DNA of 64,000 nt, from assembly GCF_030272615.1 (NCBI RefSeq), contig NC_081409.1, positions 477,124,573-477,188,572 of the forward strand. The letters are read 5' to 3'. The stretch is from Cryptomeria japonica (Eukaryota; Streptophyta; Pinopsida; Cupressales; Cupressaceae). The notes beneath the pieces are model-generated. The model saw nothing but the letters and a program-made list of their open reading frames with translations, was not told the origin of the DNA and ran no database searches. Position numbers and translations under genes: made by a program. Below, one piece after another: positions 9,833 through 21,870 of the stretch; the stretch's first letter is position 1; the number at the start of each line of letters is the position of its first letter.

Positions 9833-11538
9833 ATGTCTCAAAATTGGTTGAATAAACTATTATTTCCAGTGGACAGTAGGCCATTGGACCTTAGAAGTTT
9901 TTCATGTGACATTGATGATTTATTTTTATATTTTGTGCAAGTTATACCAAAATTTTATGGTGAACATAATGAATCAGCAAAGTGGCATGTAAAAATATTC
10001 TATTTGTTTATAGAAAACCATGACATTGATGATGAAGGATAGGTAATGATGCTATTTTCCAGAACATTGAAAGATAGGGCAAGAGAGGAGTATGATTCAT
10101 TACCCACACAATGCCTTTCATCATGGAGGGATTTTGAGAAATGGTTTTTTCATATGTTTCATGATGCAGGTGGGGAAGAGGATGACATCTGCTATGAGCA
10201 TGACGGAAACCGGATTTACACTATGGAGGAAGAATCTTGCATTTCTCCTTTGGATACATTTATTGACATAGAGAAACATGAAGGTGAATCTACAACACAA
10301 TTATGTGTGAGGATGTTTAGTATATACACAAAAGTACCTTCAAACATCAAGCCCTCATTGTTAGAAAAAATGCAAGACTTGAGGATTTATCATGATCCTC
10401 AGGTGAGGCTTCTACTTGAAATTGTATATAAAAGCATGTTAGAGGAAGAATATAGTGATGTTCCATTTTCAAATAGTGAAGAAACTATGGATTTAATTAT
10501 CGAAGAATTCATATGCGTAGAAGAAGACATAAGTAAATGCAATGATAAAGAGGAAACATTCCCCAGTACAAAAGAAATTTCTGAATTATTAGACATAGAA
10601 TATCAAGATACATTCAGAAAAATGGTCCAACTTTTTTTCAGAATAAATAGGCAAAGGAATCAGTGCATATTTAGGAAGTGTATAGTGAAAAAACAAATGA
10701 ATATCACAGAGAGAAAATATTGTATGATAACTGTGAAAATCCCTTGTATGATGAAGCTCCAAAGAAGTATGAAGGTATCTTCTTCTGGAAAGAATCAATC
10801 TTTAATTCTGTCTGTGAAGATGATGTAAATATAGTTTGTATACATGAGGGTATTTTAATAGAAGACATTTGTGAAGACATTATTCTAGAAGATAAAGCAT
10901 GTGATCAACCACAAAGGAATTTCCATGAAGGTATGCTTGAAATTTTTATATTTTCAAATCCATATGTTGAAAAGGACATAAGAGAAAATATATCAAAAGC
11001 TAATATTGGGGAAATATCATATGATAAAATTATAGGGGAAAAGGAAATAATGCTTTCACAAAATATTGCCGAAAAGGATATATGTGCTAAATCCTTATAT
11101 GAAAAGGGTAAAATATCTCCCAGTAATAAGGAAATAGAAAATATGTTTAGAGGTGACGTTCAAATTTTTTCAAGTTTTTATTATGATAAAATCATATGTG
11201 ATGAATATTCGTATGTGTGCTCTAATCTACTATTTGAGGAAAATAAAATATCTTTAAAAAATGAGGATATGATAAGAATGAACAATATGGAATATAATTC
11301 CAAGATGATAAATAGTTTGAATTATTGAAATAGGGGTTGTGTGGAGCCCAATATGGATATTACGTTGGGATACACAAATATTTTTAAAATAAATACAAAA
11401 AATTTACCAAATAATTTTACTCTAAAGAATATTGCACAATTAGAAAATGAATTACACGGTGAAAGGGACATTCAAAATTATGATATGGAAATATTTATCA
11501 CACTCTGGAAAAGATTGTATAAAGTAAAGGTGATTTAA
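9833..11538 (+). pseudogene. Gag-like protein of Tat-like gypsy element, broken
   Basis: Starts MSQNWLNKLLFPVDSRP. One frame runs 9833-10700 across a TAG at 10040-10042, then the reading shifts by one to the frame 10678-11328 and on through a TGA to 11538. The block around 10000-10160 (IPKFYGEHNESAKWHVK, then LKDRAREEYDSLPTQCLSSW and FEKWFFHMF) has the layout of gypsy retrotransposon gag: capsid helices with a W...F...F pattern. The C-terminal 250 residues are acidic (many E, D, I) with no zinc knuckle. No protease, RT or integrase follows, so the element is gag-only and would need help to move. Confidence 0.6.
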
Positions 11539-14500
11539 ACTTTTCAAACGAGAAAGCATTGTCAGGGTTTTCAAATGAGGATAAAGTACAATGGCAAGGT
11601 AATTACACGGTTGAGAAACATTGAATAAAATGTGAACAAAACTATAAATCTAAGTATTTATTTTTAGACCAAGTGATATCAAGGGGGTATATCTGTGAAG
11701 ATTATTATAATAAGGATGAAGCACACACTATGAATGGTAAAGAAAATGGTTATATTTTCACAAGGTTTGTATTGCCATATGATCAGAATTAGGTATTTGA
11801 CAGAGGGAAGAAATGATGTAAATTTTTGGGGGCCTGGGGCCACCAAATTTTTATTCAAATAAAAACTTACAAAAGGGAGTGGTTTTTTATGGTCTTCTCT
11901 TTCATAGACAACTGGAATATTGCTATGCTCTCAGGGAGCATACGTCCCCAAAAAGAGCCACTGTTGGAACCCTAAAATTTGAAGAATTTTAGGGGTTCCT
12001 AAATGTGAGAATGCAGTGAAAGCCCCTAAAAATGTACTCATAGATCTTGATCTTGATGAGCTATTTGACCTTGCAATTAGGTTTACCACTTAAAATAAAC
12101 ATGATTACCCATATTTAGCTTCCAAAGATCAGATATGAAGTGATAAAATCTAGGGTGTACATAAGCCCGAGTTTCATAACCTTTCTGAATAGGCCTTTTT
12201 GGGATTCAATATCATTGTATCAGTAAGCCTTCATGCTAAACTGATTGTCCCAACCAATTCTCCTATTAATAAAGTATCCCCATACAAATTTTTAGGATCT
12301 TAGGATACCATTTTCCATTTTTCCAAAGTCAATTCCATTTCTAATTTCTTCATTTCAATCACTCACACATTGCAAAATTCACTAAAGTCGCCTTCTGTTG
12401 AAATTAATATTCCTCACCCAGCTCACCCTTGGGCTAAACCAATTTATCCATGCAATTGTTAGTATAATTATGAAACCCTATGAAATTTTTTGAAGCCGTA
12501 CCAATCCATTTGTTATTTTTTCTAAGCTTAAACCAAATGCAATTTATGCAAATCTCAAACTTTCAAAAGGTTAGAATCAATTATGGAGCACACTTTGAAA
12601 AATTATATCTCTCACCTTCGAAGGAATTTTTAAGAGCCATCAGTTGCGTTGCAATCTATAGATAAATGTATATATGATTGCAAACTCTCATGACCTCATT
12701 ACATGATTGGATCAATTTTTTAGGATTGGTTCTGAATACAAAAAGTCAAGATTGGACATTCTTACAAAGGGCCAAAACACACAACTCAACAATGTTCAAA
12801 AAATTAATTTGTGATCACACACTCAGTGACTGAAAAGAAGTATTTGGAAAAATGAGTCAGAGCAAGGTATGAAGTGTTAATTCGAGAAGAATGGTTTATT
12901 TGATCACCAGATGAGGTTAGTATTGTTACAAGTTCATTAATGAAAGACTTCTTTATAAAAGTTGATAATTAGAATTAATATACTTGACATTATTAAAACT
13001 AAATGTTTACTATATGTGGGGATAAATGCAGCTCCCATAAGGGTAGAGCCCAACATATAGTTTTAAAAAGGGATCGGTTTCCATCTGTGTTAACCCAGAA
13101 TAGCTAATTATTTGGAATTCCAATAATAATATTTCAAACCGCCACATTATATGTTTGAAGAGAATAACACTCGAGATAAATAAAAAATTAAATGAATCAA
13201 AATGATTTAAATTGATCATTATGGAGCATTATAAAGAATGACCTTATATATAAACTATATATGTGATGGTGAAATGAAAACCATTAAGTTAGTTAATATG
13301 AGCTAAAGTGGTTGATCCTGCAAAGAGAAAAAAATACTCAACTGTGTTATCAGCCAAACAAAGACTCTGGGCCAAACCAAAAATGGTTTCCATGAAATGC
13401 AGTGTTTCACCGAAATAGATAAAAGTTGCCCTAAGATAAATTTACAATTAAGAAGCTTCAAACAATAAAGAGGGGTGCCCATGATATTTCTACATAGCAC
13501 AACATGTCTATAAGGTCGTAAAAGGTTTTATCAAAATGCTAAAGTTCAGCGAAGACATTCATTAGCGATGGGAAGCATAAATAGGGTATGATAACTATTT
13601 GAACCTTGCTTCAAAGAAATATGGGCTAATCGTTCCCATGTTGCAGAATCTTGTTCGATGAGAGCTACCCTGAAAAATGTAATGCAAAATATAGAAGCAT
13701 GAATACAACAAGAAGACTATTTGAAACTTAGAGTGTGATCTCGCGATTTCTCATGGGATGCAGAAGATGAATTTTTGAAGAGGCTATTGAAACTCACAAA
13801 TAAATAAGATTAGTGGAAACACTGAAAATCTTAATCCTTGCAATCAATGCACACACAAAATGTAGAAAACACAAACATGATGAACTGCCTCCCACCCACA
13901 AGCAGATAAAGAGATGTCTCCTCTCCTTTCTGGTATGTATTACCTCCTTCCCCAAGGACTTTAGTATGTATCACCTCTCGCCTCCTATCCTAATAATTAT
14001 TTCCCCATGGGGGAAAACACCCAATCCAATGTAGGCTTTCTGGGCGGGGGATCAATGGGGCCTCACCCCTCCAGTGGCTTAGCCCACCCACATCTCAGGG
14101 GTGAAAGAAACCTCAGGACTTAATGAAATGAAGTATGGGCATGCATGTCCAATCAATTCCTAATGAGATGAGGGGCTTACCAATAAGATAAAAATGGAAA
14201 TCATTTGACTCATCCCCCCATACATAGAGAGAGTCCTTTTGATTATGATACTTATGCAATTAGCTCTAATCTTGAGTTTGTAGTCGTTGATCTAGCTTAT
14301 CCACCACCTGTTTAACCATCACCTTGTGCTTCTTATGGGTAAACTATCTGCTTTGGATCAACTCTTGTATATGGATCTGGATATGCCTTTGTTTTAGCTG
14401 GTTATGCATGAACGGTTTTGGAATGATGCAATCATGGAATGAAAAGTAAAAAGAAACTTTCAAACAAATGCATTCAACATGAGAAAAGTTGAAATTTGTA

Positions 14501-14756
14501 GCCTTTACCAGCATTCTCACTGTCTGTACAACCATGGAAACGCTAAAATAGTGTATGGCCATACATTGAAACATAAAATATTTTATTAGATGTCAACACG
14601 GGTAGATGAAGGCAAAATGTGGGATCTTAGACAATGCATTAGTCTGTTTTACTTGATTTCATAGAATACCTTAAATGCAAGATGCCCGAAATGAATTTGT
14701 TGGAAAGGATTTAGAAACTTTCGAGAAAAACCATATAAAGATGAGAAATTTAGTTT
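11539..14756 (+). other. Non-coding interior of Tat-like element
   Basis: 3.2 kb with no coding sequence I can recognise on either strand; open frames are under 80 codons. It holds a hairpin at 11966-11999. There is no obvious purine tract immediately before the right-hand repeat, which weakens but does not exclude the LTR reading. A long non-coding interior is what large non-autonomous elements (LARD type) show. Confidence 0.45.
11966..11999. repeat. Near-perfect hairpin
   Basis: GGAACCCTAAAATT, a TGAAG loop, then AATTTTAGGGGTTCC: a 14-bp stem with one bulged base. It is the strongest short palindrome I noticed in the non-coding interior. Confidence 0.7.
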
Positions 14757-14811
14757 TTTCTGATATCCGCCCTCCAACCTACATCAAAAGAGGAGTTTAA
14801 AGTGGAGTATA

Positions 14812-15190
14812 AATATCCATTGATTGAAAGGAGAAAATGGATATTCAGTAGGGAAAAAAATTCAAAGATGTGATTTGAGAAGCCAAGCAAATTCCAAGCA
14901 GTAACTCTTCCAATGATTATTATACCACCTCACCGAAATTTGATTGCTCAGGCTCACAATGGGTTTGGAAGGGCTACTTGTTTTGTTTTGGGTATGTTGA
15001 GTAGAGTTAATCCAAACATTAATGCACCATAGGCACTTTGTGTATGCCCAACAAGAGAGTTGGCAATACAGAATCAAGAAGTTCTCTTAAATGGAAAAGC
15101 ATACATCTATAACGCCAGCATACGTTGTACTCACTGATGCTGCAAGCTATGTCAAAAGATGTGGAAACATGCAGGAGAGCAACCAAATAA
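14812..15190 (+). pseudogene. RH38: DEAD-box RNA helicase fragment (RH38/LOS4-type), copy 2
   Basis: Same fragment as at 6962-7340. It shares the dead motif I (HNGFGRA) and the one-base loss after 'EVLL', so both lesions came before the duplication. It has its own stops (TGA right after the start codon; TAG in place of the H codon in 'APHALC') but keeps the consensus PTRELA motif Ia. Non-functional. The shared lesions show one capture event followed by copying. Confidence 0.8.
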
Positions 15191-16651
15191 ACTCATCATT
15201 GTCAATATTTCCGCACTCAAAGTGTCCTAACCCTATTTTCATTAGGCATCAGGTAACATAAAACAACCTTCCTCGATAGCCAAAGTTACCCCGATGAAGA
15301 CATGGGAGATATCACATTTTCATTTTAAGTCATCGGGCATCCGGGTAATAGAAAAATACCTATCCCGACAGTAGAGAGCTACGCCGATGGATAACCAACT
15401 ATTGAGGTAATATTGTTTTAATTTTTGCAAAAGGGGGTAAGTTAATATATTTTAATGTTTTACTTTTGAGTTAATGTTTGAGAGTTAGAATTTTAATTTT
15501 TCCAAAGAGGAGATTAATAAGGTAGTTTTACTTACTTTGGGAAGTTTTCAAAAGTAAAAATATTCTCAAATGCTATATGCTTGATATGCTTATGTCTTGA
15601 GATTTTTTATTATCAAAATGATTTTTTGTCACTTCTCTTGGTAAAAAGTATTTTTGTTCCAATGATAAAATGACTATACTATTATGGATTAAAATCAACT
15701 TTAAGGGCAAAAGTATTTTTTATTTGTATAGGGATTATATTATTGAAGATTTAATTTCTCTAAAATATCCCTAATGCAAAAGTTTTGATTTATTACAAAT
15801 GTCTAACTATACCATTCTTGTGCACATAATTAAATTATATTCCGTTTTCACATATTGTAGAGAAAGTGTTTTTTACCCAAAGGCTTAATATAATATTTGG
15901 AGATATAATGATTTTATTTTTGCAAAAAATTCTTTAAATCATTGTCTCAAATATAACATTTTCTCACTCAATGTTATTATGTAATATTATTTACTAGCGA
16001 GGAATATTTTGTCAAGGGAATTACATTTTTTTTATAAAAGCCTTTTGACATATAGTGAAAATAATGAATAGCATTTGATTATCAAGTGGGTGATACCTTC
16101 TCATAAATATGTTCACCCTAAATCAATAAATTAGATATCTTAGGGTGAGTTTTATTTATTGAGAAATGAATTCCAAAAATAAAGAATAAAGACTTATTAC
16201 AATGTTTTACTGTATGTAGAGAAAATTAAATTTCTTGGGCGAATATTAGGACGGAGTATTTCTTACTTAAAATTTTTTAATGATCATTTATCATCCATAA
16301 AATATCTTAAGATTATTATATAATACCTTAATATTTTAGGATGATGTATTCTTTATCAAAGAAGAGACATTTTTATCCCAAGCTAACCCTAATGGAAGGT
16401 AGAATGAGATTAAACTTTAATTAAAGAACCCGATTGGTTTAGTTGTTGTGCAGGATATGTTATCAAAACTCAGTGATGGGGAATATCAAGGAATTCATAA
16501 GCGGAAGTGGAACTATATCAAGGCGGAACATAAAAGAACATTATTAAAACATTTATTTAGTATGTATTTTAGGGTTTTTATCTGTAATCATTTCTTAAAC
16601 CGAAGGGTGTGTCCTTTGGGAATGAAACTATCTACAACTATCCCTTATGTT

Positions 16652-16659
16652 TATAAAAG
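16652..16659 (+). promoter_or_regulatory. TATA box in putative 3' LTR
   Basis: TATAAAAG, the counterpart of the box at 8711, with the same flanks. The small frame 16448-16696 that spans it (MQDMLSKLSDGEYQ...) is likely U3 sequence and not a gene: its left-copy counterpart is broken and no homology is recognised. Confidence 0.4.
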
Positions 16660-17415
16660 GGAAGTCACACAGAACAAAGATGGTGTGTATTTGTAAGTGC
16701 ATTTTTTGTACATTCTTATTCTAGAAGTTAATATACAAGATTTCATGTTTTTATCTTCAGATTGTTGTGTGTAATTTTGTGTTTGATGAAATCATATGTC
16801 CTCTTGATAAATCTTTTGGATTTGCTGTGATGTGCCATCACATGATGTTGTATCGAATGTAAAATTGGGTTTTTATTGTTCGTGCAACACATTATGAAAC
16901 CTTCACAGTGATGGTCTTATAATTGTCTCTTGAGTTGATAGTGATTCTTGTCCACAATGTTATGCATTATCTGTTTGATAAAAGCACTGGTCTGTTATTA
17001 ATCTTTGTTGAATAAGTTTGTATGCATTAGGTCCTTATCAAAGAAACAAATCTTCTAATTTCTATAAGTACTTCTCTTTTTCATAATTTCTTAAAGTCTT
17101 AATAGTAATCTTTTGCATAATACAACTATACTAACACTTATTTTATCAGTTTTAAAGGCATTCAATAAAAAGTACTTATGTTAGCATAGTTGCTGGAAAA
17201 CCTTTTCCCATCCCTACAATTGCTAATTCCCATAGTTTAAATTCACTCAAAACAAACCTCTTTTGTGCTTGAGAGTGTAACGTACACCCACTTGGGTTTA
17301 GTGGAGCCTAAAGTGCAGAGGGATTCGGTCTTTGACCATCCCTATTTGTTGGCCAAGGCTAATTGGATCAACTGAGGATTAGGAAAGTCTTTGGTTTTCC
17401 AATCTATATCCAACA

Positions 17416-18491
17416 AGGTGCTAATTTTTTTTGCAAATGTAAAAAAAGTGTCCAGGTTGTTGAATGTTGTCAAGTTGCACAAAGCAACTTTTGCTTTTAT
17501 TGCCAATTTGGGAAGGTGAACAATCATAAATTGAAAAGTTGGTTGTAAGCATTTGAGAATAGTTGGAAATGCCTTAAAAAGGCTTGGTAAGGTCAAAAAA
17601 AAGTTGGGAGGTGGTTGGATATGGTGATTTTTGAAAATATTGAAGTTTAAGTAATAAAACATATATGTTTTCTGCATTTTGAAATGTTTTCCTTTATTCT
17701 AGTGAATGGCACGAACTTCTACGATCATTTCATGGAATGAGACCAATAGGAAATGAAAGATAATTTAATCCATTTTCTGCTTCTTTTTGTTGCACTCAAT
17801 TTCATTGTGTTTTGAAGGAGTTATGTCCATTCTACTACAAACAAGTCTAAAACCATAGTTAGGGTAATAGTGAGCAAACAAACCAATTTTTGAAGAGTTT
17901 TATACAAAGTGACCACCCTTTATTTTGAGGCATGTTTTGTAAAGACCAAATGGGTGTCTCAAACCATGTTTATATTCTTGATATCATGGCCGCACTGAAA
18001 ATTATGGCAAAAAAACCCAAATTGCTGCTACCATGCTTTAGGCTCAAGAAATAGGACAATCAGATTTTGAATCCGTTTGCAACAAAACAACCATACCTAA
18101 TTTTTGGATATATTCAAGAAATTCTAAAAGGGTACTCAAAAAGATTTTGGATTATGGGTCTGAGTTGTTTACTTCAAGTTATGGTAGAAAAGGCTTGTTT
18201 CCTGACCTAATTAGGTCTAATACAAAATGAGACAACCAATTTTAGAGATTTGTGTTATAAAACAAACCCACCTGCAAGTTTGGTATGTTGTCAAATGACA
18301 AAAAGGGTATCCTAAATGTGATAAGATTGTTGGTTTGAGAGATAGTTTGAAAATTATGGTAGAAAAACCTTGTTTGTTGTCCTACAAGGCCCAATGTTAA
18401 ATTGTGAAGAAAGTTAATTAATTTGAGGTATAAATATTTTGGAAAAGTTTTGTTTGAGTTAGTTTGAATCCAACCACCCTTCTCTACATCA
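17416..18491 (+). mobile_element. G-family gypsy LTR B (5' LTR of G2), 5' truncated
   Basis: Begins inside the LTR at AGGTGCTAATTTT, corresponding to about base 130 of LTR A, and ends TCTCTACATCA at 18491. A primer site and gag follow at once. Its first 960 bp repeat sequence also present in LTR A, so A and B are two separate LTR copies and not halves of one split by an insertion. Confidence 0.75.
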
Positions 18492-18493
18492 AA

Positions 18494-18510
18494 TTGGTAT
18501 CAAATTTGAG
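18494..18510 (+). promoter_or_regulatory. Decayed primer binding site of G2
   Basis: TTGGTATCAAATTTGAG follows the LTR end by two bases. It resembles the Met-tRNA-type TGGTATCAGAGC with changes in the last bases. Confidence 0.5.
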
Positions 18511-18532
18511 TAAAATAAAAAGAGAGGACAAA

Positions 18533-18914
18533 ATGCCTCTTAAAGTAATTGCTAGAGAAGTAAGTGAATTAAAAGAAAAACATGCAAGGGAGTTAAGAAA
18601 GGTAAAGGAGTCTCATGAATTTTTTATAGCTAGACTTGCAACACTTGAATCAAATCAAAGGAGAGGTGTGGTCACCATATATCAAAGTGACCAAGAGGAA
18701 GAGGAAGGGGGTGAGAATGAAAACCCTCAAATAGGAGTCCAAGATGATGAGGAAGAATCAAACCCTGATTAATTGAGATTAGTTAAGATAATGAAGGTTG
18801 TCAAAGGAGGCACTCCTAAGGTGAGGATGGAATTACCCATGTAAGGTGGGAAGTTTGATAGTGAAGAGGTGCTAGGTTAGATTGATGCACTTGATAACTA
18901 CTTTTAGTATGAGG
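18533..18914 (+). pseudogene. G2 gag, N-terminal part
   Basis: Starts MPLKVIAREVSELKEKHAR, a charged coiled-coil N-terminus followed by an acidic stretch (DQEEEEGGENENPQ). It then reads into the capsid part (GGTPKV, LDNYF) with stops at 18770 and beyond. It is cut at 18914 by the T1 insertion and resumes at 35443. The intact-order homologue is G3 gag at 54143. Confidence 0.75.
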
Positions 18915-18919
18915 ATGTA

Positions 18920-19686
18920 TGTAACGCCCTCCAAAATACCCTAGAGAAATAAACCATAATCTACTATTAAATGGAGATTTTTTTTTAGTCAATCATTACT
19001 ACTATGCTATCACTAACATTATTAACACAACATTACAACCAATATACATCAATGCATCTTAACTATTACAAGAAAATATGATTCAACATGAACATAACCA
19101 TAAAACATAATACACAAGAAAAATAACCATTTTAACCATTAATATATCTCTATATAAACTCTCACAATTCATATCCATTCCCTAGGGTATCTCAACATCA
19201 CTACTTGACAAAATCCTAACACATCACATAACCATCTAGAACATCATGAACTATCATACAACTTATTCATAACCATGATAAATCACTGACACACATGCAT
19301 AACTTAACCACCTAATATACTCTTATAGATTCATTTATAAATTACCAAATTAAATACTCCTAAAACCCATACTTCCTTTCATCATATATGCATCATAGAT
19401 CCATATTACCATTTTCTAAAATAAGACTAGAATATTCTCTAAGATCCGTTACATTTGCCTAAGATTAGCTAGTTCATTTATCTAAACAACATAATCCATT
19501 TTATCTAGATAACTTCTTTTCTTAAATAAGAGTTATAACAACAAATACTATTCCTTCAGCTTAAGTTCCATGAAACTATACATACAAGTCCATCTTCCAA
19601 ATTCAAATACAATACAAATGTATAAATGCTAAATCTTTCCTTTCCACATAGAACTCATAATCTAACATTACATAGTGAATATCCAA
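18920..19686 (-). mobile_element. T1 3' LTR, part
   Basis: 767 bp that align base for base with 31262-32035 (TGTAATGCACGCC...). They stop where the copia LTR TGTTGGATATGC begins. In the other LTR the sequence runs straight on after ATATCCAA, which confirms an insertion at this point. Confidence 0.8.
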
Positions 19687-20918
19687 TGTTGGATATGCTT
19701 GTTCATTGCTTCTTCTAGGATATGTTGTTGTCATTGATGTCAACATATTCCTATGATTTATTCTAGTGAGTTTGGGAAGATCTTCTTATTCGGTTTTGTA
19801 GTTTGGTTTTGCTGATCACTGTTTTGCAAAATCTGGACTTTCCTCCGGTATATTCCGGTGTGATAAGATCTTGTGTTGAGGCTTTAGGATATTGTTTGGG
19901 ATGATCTTATGTATCTTTATTTCATATGGTTCATGATTTGGTGCCCAACAAGTTATCTTTTTTCATGGTAGTTGCTGATTCGTTGTGTTCTTGAGCTTTC
20001 TAATGTTGATTAATGAAGATTTGATAAGTGGTGTTGGTGTAGCTGTTGGTGATGATTCTAATGTGCTTGTTGGTGTCCTATTTGTATTGGTGATCCGCAT
20101 TGATCATTGTGCAAGTTTTTGGTGATTTTCATCAACCGGTGATGATTTTTCGTGTTATGCGGTATTTTTGATGGTGTAGCGTGCTACGGTTGATCTTGGC
20201 GTGACTTCTAGTGGATGTGATCATTTGGAAATTTGAATTAGGTCCATGCTATGTAATGTAAATCATTATACTGGTCTGGTGATCGATCTTTGTATCGTGT
20301 AATGTAATTCTATGAGTTGAGGGTTTAGCTGACCTTGTTATCAAGGTTGATGAATTGTATATATAGGTGAGTTATTCACTTAGTTTTGGTGTCAGTATTG
20401 TGTCTGCATTATCAAAGAGAGGTGAATGCATGAACAAGAAATTTATCATTCAGTGAATTGTTGAGGTGAGATTGGTGTTGCAGGGAAGACAACCATGCTT
20501 AATCGGAACTATCATTAGGCATATGTAGATGCCACCATTGCAGTTCATTTATTCCAGATTGTAGTCTGAATCATATTGTAAGTCAGTGAGACTTCCCTGA
20601 GGGTTGTAGCCTTCTGGGCATAAATATTTTGAGCAGTGATCTCTAGGTAGTGTGCCTGAATGCATGTGCATTCCCCATTATAATAGTTTTCACATACTAC
20701 TGCAAAGTGTCATCTTACTATGGGTAGGTTCCCACTGTGGTTTTTCCCTTAACCAAGTTTTCCATGTCAAAAATCTTGGTTTTGTGTGTTGTGTTGTTAA
20801 TTTGCTAATCTATTTATTGTTGGAGTTTATCAGTTTTTGTTTTGGAGTTGAATTTTCTAGATCTGATGAAGATTGATTCACCCTCCCTCTCAATCTTCCT
20901 TCTTGATTGCTTCTAATG
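19687..20918 (+). mobile_element. Copia E4 5' LTR
   Basis: Starts TGTTGGATATGCTTG and ends near TTGCTTCTAA, with GATTCACCCTCCCTCTCAA shortly before the end. About 1.23 kb. A decayed primer site (TGGTATAAGATC, 20921-20932) and gag follow. The middle part aligns with the reverse strand of 43567-44282, so E4 and the E1/E2 composite are one copia family. Confidence 0.75.
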
Positions 20919-20920
20919 AT

Positions 20921-20932
20921 TGGTATAAGATC
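20921..20932 (+). promoter_or_regulatory. E4 primer binding site, decayed
   Basis: TGGTATAAGATC against the family TGGTATCAGAGC; two changed bases. Confidence 0.55.
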
Positions 20933-20974
20933 TAGACCCTTTGGTAGAAGTTTAATCACTTGAGGAGATCCGGG

Positions 20975-21865
20975 ATGGAAACTCAAGATATTCTTTTCAA
21001 TAAGGATAGTTAGAGGTTTGATGGAAGTAACTATACTGTATGGAAGAGCCGGATAGAGGCACACTTGAAATATATTGGAGAGGATTACTGGAAGATTACT
21101 AAGAATGTCTATGTTGTTCCTCAGAATGGACCATCTACTCCTGATGAGGTTATGGAAGAAGAATATAACATCAGAATAAAGGAATCATTTCTTAGTGCCC
21201 TGACTAATTCTGAAATGATAAATGTTATGGGACTTCAGACCATACATGAGATCTAAGAGAAGCTTGAGATCTTGTATGAAGGTGATAGTCAAGAGAAAGT
21301 TGCTAAGTTGCAGAGTTTGAAAGGAAAGTACGAGACATTAAAAATGGGAGATGATGAGAACATACATTCATACATGGCTAAGGTGAATGAACTTGTCCTT
21401 GGTATTAGCTATGCCAGTGGAAATATTGAGGAAGATGAGATTGTTGCTAAGGTACTGATATCTTTGCCTCCTACTTATAAACATAAGTTTGCCCCTATTG
21501 ATGAGGCCCAGAGTGTGACTATAGTAACAAGAGATGTGTTGGTTGGAAAACTTGTTGCATTTCAACTGAGTGAATTTGGAGAATCACATAGAAAGTCTAA
21601 GACTGCATTTTGAGCATCAACATCTATATCCAGTAAGCATAAATATAATCCTGATGAGTGCAGGATATCCAAATATGAAAGAGAAAGATTAGATTTATAG
21701 TAGAGAAAGAAAGAGAGCTTGATGAGATTGAAGCATTGAATGCACGAAGATTGCCTAAAGGTGCCGGTAAGTATGATGGAAAGTTTCCCTTGAAATGTTT
21801 TTCTTGTAATAAGATAGGAAATTTTGCCTCTAGATGCCCCGAGAGAATAGCCAAGTATGATAAAC
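20975..21865 (+). pseudogene. Copia E4 gag, N-terminal and capsid part
   Basis: ATG at 20975 (METQDILFNKDS), then stops at the 'DS*RFDG' position and at 21256, so it survives as frames 21065-21256 and 21272-21613. It has the copia gag pattern: 'FDGSNYTVWKSRIEAHL', 'LQSLKGKYETLKMGDDENI' and 'YMAKVNELVLGISYA'. A zinc knuckle lies near 21795-21835, where CX2CX4HX4C has N in place of H (CFSCNKIGNFASRC). It is interrupted at 21871 and 23252. The homologous gag of E2 is at 50812-51466, minus strand. Confidence 0.8.
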
Positions 21866-21870
21866 ATGAT

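Larger units (their letters stand above)
14757..17406 (+). mobile_element. Putative 3' LTR of Tat-like element
   Basis: Direct repeat of 6917-9595 (offset about 7840 bp) with the same helicase fragment, TATA box and U5-like end, but stopping at GGTTTTCCAATCT. The left copy goes on for about 19 bp to CACCAACA. Compared with the left copy it has an extra 104 bp near 15240-15350 and lacks about 120 bp near 16690. Right of the break the sequence is G-family LTR B, entered at an internal point, so the right end has probably been deleted. Confidence 0.6.

Noticed and set aside
16448-16696. 82-codon frame as a host gene exon
   Set aside because: The left-copy equivalent (8517 onward) has a stop; it spans the LTR TATA box and has no recognised homology.
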